From CAYVQZ01 sp964453435 (GTDB lineage: Bacteria > Abyssobacteria > SURF-5), in contig CAYVQZ010000068.1 in the NCBI GenBank assembly GCA_964453435.1, forward strand, positions 1 through 22,938: a DNA stretch of 22,938 nucleotides, given 5' to 3'. A program made the position numbers and the translations under genes. The notes under the pieces were generated by a model that had not been told where the DNA came from, made no database searches, and saw only the letters and a list, made by a program, of their open reading frames with translations. Position 1 is the stretch's first letter; each line of letters starts with the position of its first letter. Positions 21,735 to 22,938 of this stretch are shown in pieces.

Positions 21735-22889
21735 TCAATCGTACTTCCCAACTGTCTCGACGAGCTCGCGAATTAATTTGAAATTCGAGACCGGAGTGCC
21801 CCGAGGTGTGGTGTCGGCGCTGCCCAGCAGCGCGCCACGCCTCGGCTTGATTCGCTCGATCAGGCCGGCCACTTCCTCTCGGACAACCTCGGCGTCGGTA
21901 TTTATGAACGTGGTCGGGTCAATACCGCCAATAACCACCTTGTCTGGCAATCTGTCGGCCGCTTCGTCCAGCGGAAGGTCGCCGGTGGGTGGCGGCGGGA
22001 TATCCGACACACCGTCGAATCGGCCGTGCCTGATGTCGCCAACGAACGCCTGCAGCTTTCCGCACATGTGAACAAGGAATATCTTTCCGGCTCCCTTCAG
22101 GATGTCTGCATGGTCGTTCAGACAGGGAAGACAATAGCGGCGAAAAATGGCGGGGGAGAGAAGAGTGCTCGATGTGTTTTCGTACTGAATTACGACGTGA
22201 GCCGGACTCGCGGCGAGGACCTCGACATAACGCCTGAGCGATACCCGGAGTTTTGCAATGATATCCTCAACCTCGTCGCAATGGTCATGAAGCATATAAT
22301 ACGTGTTTTCGAGACCCCACGCCATTTGGATCAGGAACATAAGCGGTGTGTTGGGAACCGACGCCGTCGCGACACCGTCTTCGCCGACCAGTCTGTCGGC
22401 GGCGAGAAATTCTTCGTAGGCCGGAGCCGGCGGCTCCTTGCTGAGGTGGTCAACCGCATAATGGAAAATCTTCATCTCTTCAAAATTCCCCACGGCGGGT
22501 TTCACCATGTGCGGAATCCAGCCGACCATATCGGTAAATTTCCACGCGGCGGTCACAGTGCCAACCGGTGTCTCGATAATTTCGGTAAGCATCCCCTTGT
22601 CGAACTCGGCCCGCGTTTCGACTGGCGGCCCGAACACTCCCAGACCTTGCAGGTGTGGCACTCCTCCCTCGAACGGCTCGGTGACCGGAACGTGACGAGG
22701 GTTCACATCGCATCCAAGCAGACGCGCGGCCTCTATTTGCGTTGCGATATCCATCATCGGACCTGTCGCTCCGCCGGTAATCTCGGGAGGCATTTCCATG
22801 AGGGTGTACGGGTCAATTAGCGGCATAAACGGAATTCGGTCAACGGGTTGCTGTCTCAGCGCCGCGAGTATCCGCTCTCGAGATGTCAT
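21735..22889 (-). CDS. Uroporphyrinogen decarboxylase (UroD)/cobamide methyltransferase family protein
   Basis: The 384-aa protein opens with the family's usual MTSRERILAALRQQPVDRIP and has the UroD fold. H274-M-C276-G is the HxCG motif that binds zinc in methylcobamide:coenzyme M methyltransferases (MtaA/MtbA). PPPPTGDLPLDEA, GGIDPTTF and GALLGSADTTPRGTP are also family-like. It is therefore more likely a methyl-transfer or demethylation enzyme acting on corrinoid or a small substrate than heme-pathway HemE; the substrate is unknown. I place the start at ATG 22889 because the frame continues upstream to the window edge (TTG at 22937) with non-family residues. The partner corrinoid protein would be outside the window. 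It converges with the EF-hand gene, 58 bases between stops. Confidence 0.85.
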   Translation of the reverse strand: MTSRERILAALRQQPVDRIPFMPLIDPYTLMEMPPEITGGATGPMMDIATQIEAARLLGCDVNPRHVPVTEPFEGGVPHLQGLGVFGPPVETRAEFDKGMLTEIIETPVGTVTAAWKFTDMVGWIPHMVKPAVGNFEEMKIFHYAVDHLSKEPPAPAYEEFLAADRLVGEDGVATASVPNTPLMFLIQMAWGLENTYYMLHDHCDEVEDIIAKLRVSLRRYVEVLAASPAHVVIQYENTSSTLLSPAIFRRYCLPCLNDHADILKGAGKIFLVHMCGKLQAFVGDIRHGRFDGVSDIPPPPTGDLPLDEAADRLPDKVVIGGIDPTTFINTDAEVVREEVAGLIERIKPRRGALLGSADTTPRGTPVSNFKLIRELVETVGKYD

Positions 22890-22938
22890 GTCGCTTCGTT
22901 TCACTTCGGCCTCCGCCAATCCAGTGGAAAACGTCAAA

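Overview
The window (22,938 bases, GC-rich, about 55% by eye) reads as chromosomal DNA of an uncultured-type, Gram-negative-like bacterium. The FlgM homologue points to flagella. A selenophosphate synthetase with an in-frame UGA points to selenocysteine decoding. A UroD-family protein with the HxCG motif hints at cobamide/methyl metabolism. I cannot name a lineage with confidence. No rRNA, tRNA, insertion sequence, phage gene or CRISPR array was seen.

Layout. (1) 1-793: an unassigned stretch, then a stand-alone response-regulator receiver protein on the minus strand. (2) 794-1273: a divergent intergenic region with three copies of ATTTGCAT, a terminator-like hairpin and a good sigma70 promoter. 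(3) 1274-7090: a tight plus-strand run of membrane-proteostasis genes: long NfeD serine protease, an unrecognised 133-aa protein, short NfeD, flotillin-like FloA, a membrane-anchored Arg/Pro-rich protein, LemA and an M48 (HtpX-like) metalloprotease. It continues with small overlaps or gaps into two large GT-C-type membrane proteins (7087-10784). (4) 10941-12477, minus strand: an 83-aa protein, an HDOD signalling protein and a FlgM-like anti-sigma factor. The FlgM gene has its own upstream region with a sigma28-like and a sigma70-like promoter. (5) 12726-15272, plus strand: TIM-barrel isomerase-like protein, HAD-IB phosphatase and SelD. (6) 15461-20335, plus strand: GH32 fructosidase, a membrane-anchored CE15 glucuronoyl-esterase-like protein, a Cys-rich ATC-hydrolase-like protein and a class-C beta-lactamase-fold serine hydrolase. 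(7) 20513-21676: an exported EF-hand protein with tandem 17-residue repeats that change to a 14-residue period. (8) 21735-22889, minus strand: a UroD/methylcobamide methyltransferase family protein near the window edge.

How they fit together. Genes 1274-7090 look like one envelope quality-control unit: NfeD and flotillin are a known partnership, and LemA with M48 proteases is a recurrent pair. The two GT-C proteins may add sugars to lipid-linked or surface acceptors. The SelD cluster supplies the selenium donor. Its real start is 90 bases upstream of the longest uninterrupted reading frame, because the active-site residue is encoded by UGA. The GH32, CE15 and serine hydrolase genes suggest use of plant-type or microbial carbohydrates, but no transporter or sugar regulator lies here. 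The most unusual items are the selenoprotein SelD with its SECIS-like hairpin, the 17-to-14 repeat protein, the uncharacterised members of the NfeD/FloA cluster, and the membrane-anchored CE15 with an apparently displaced catalytic acid.
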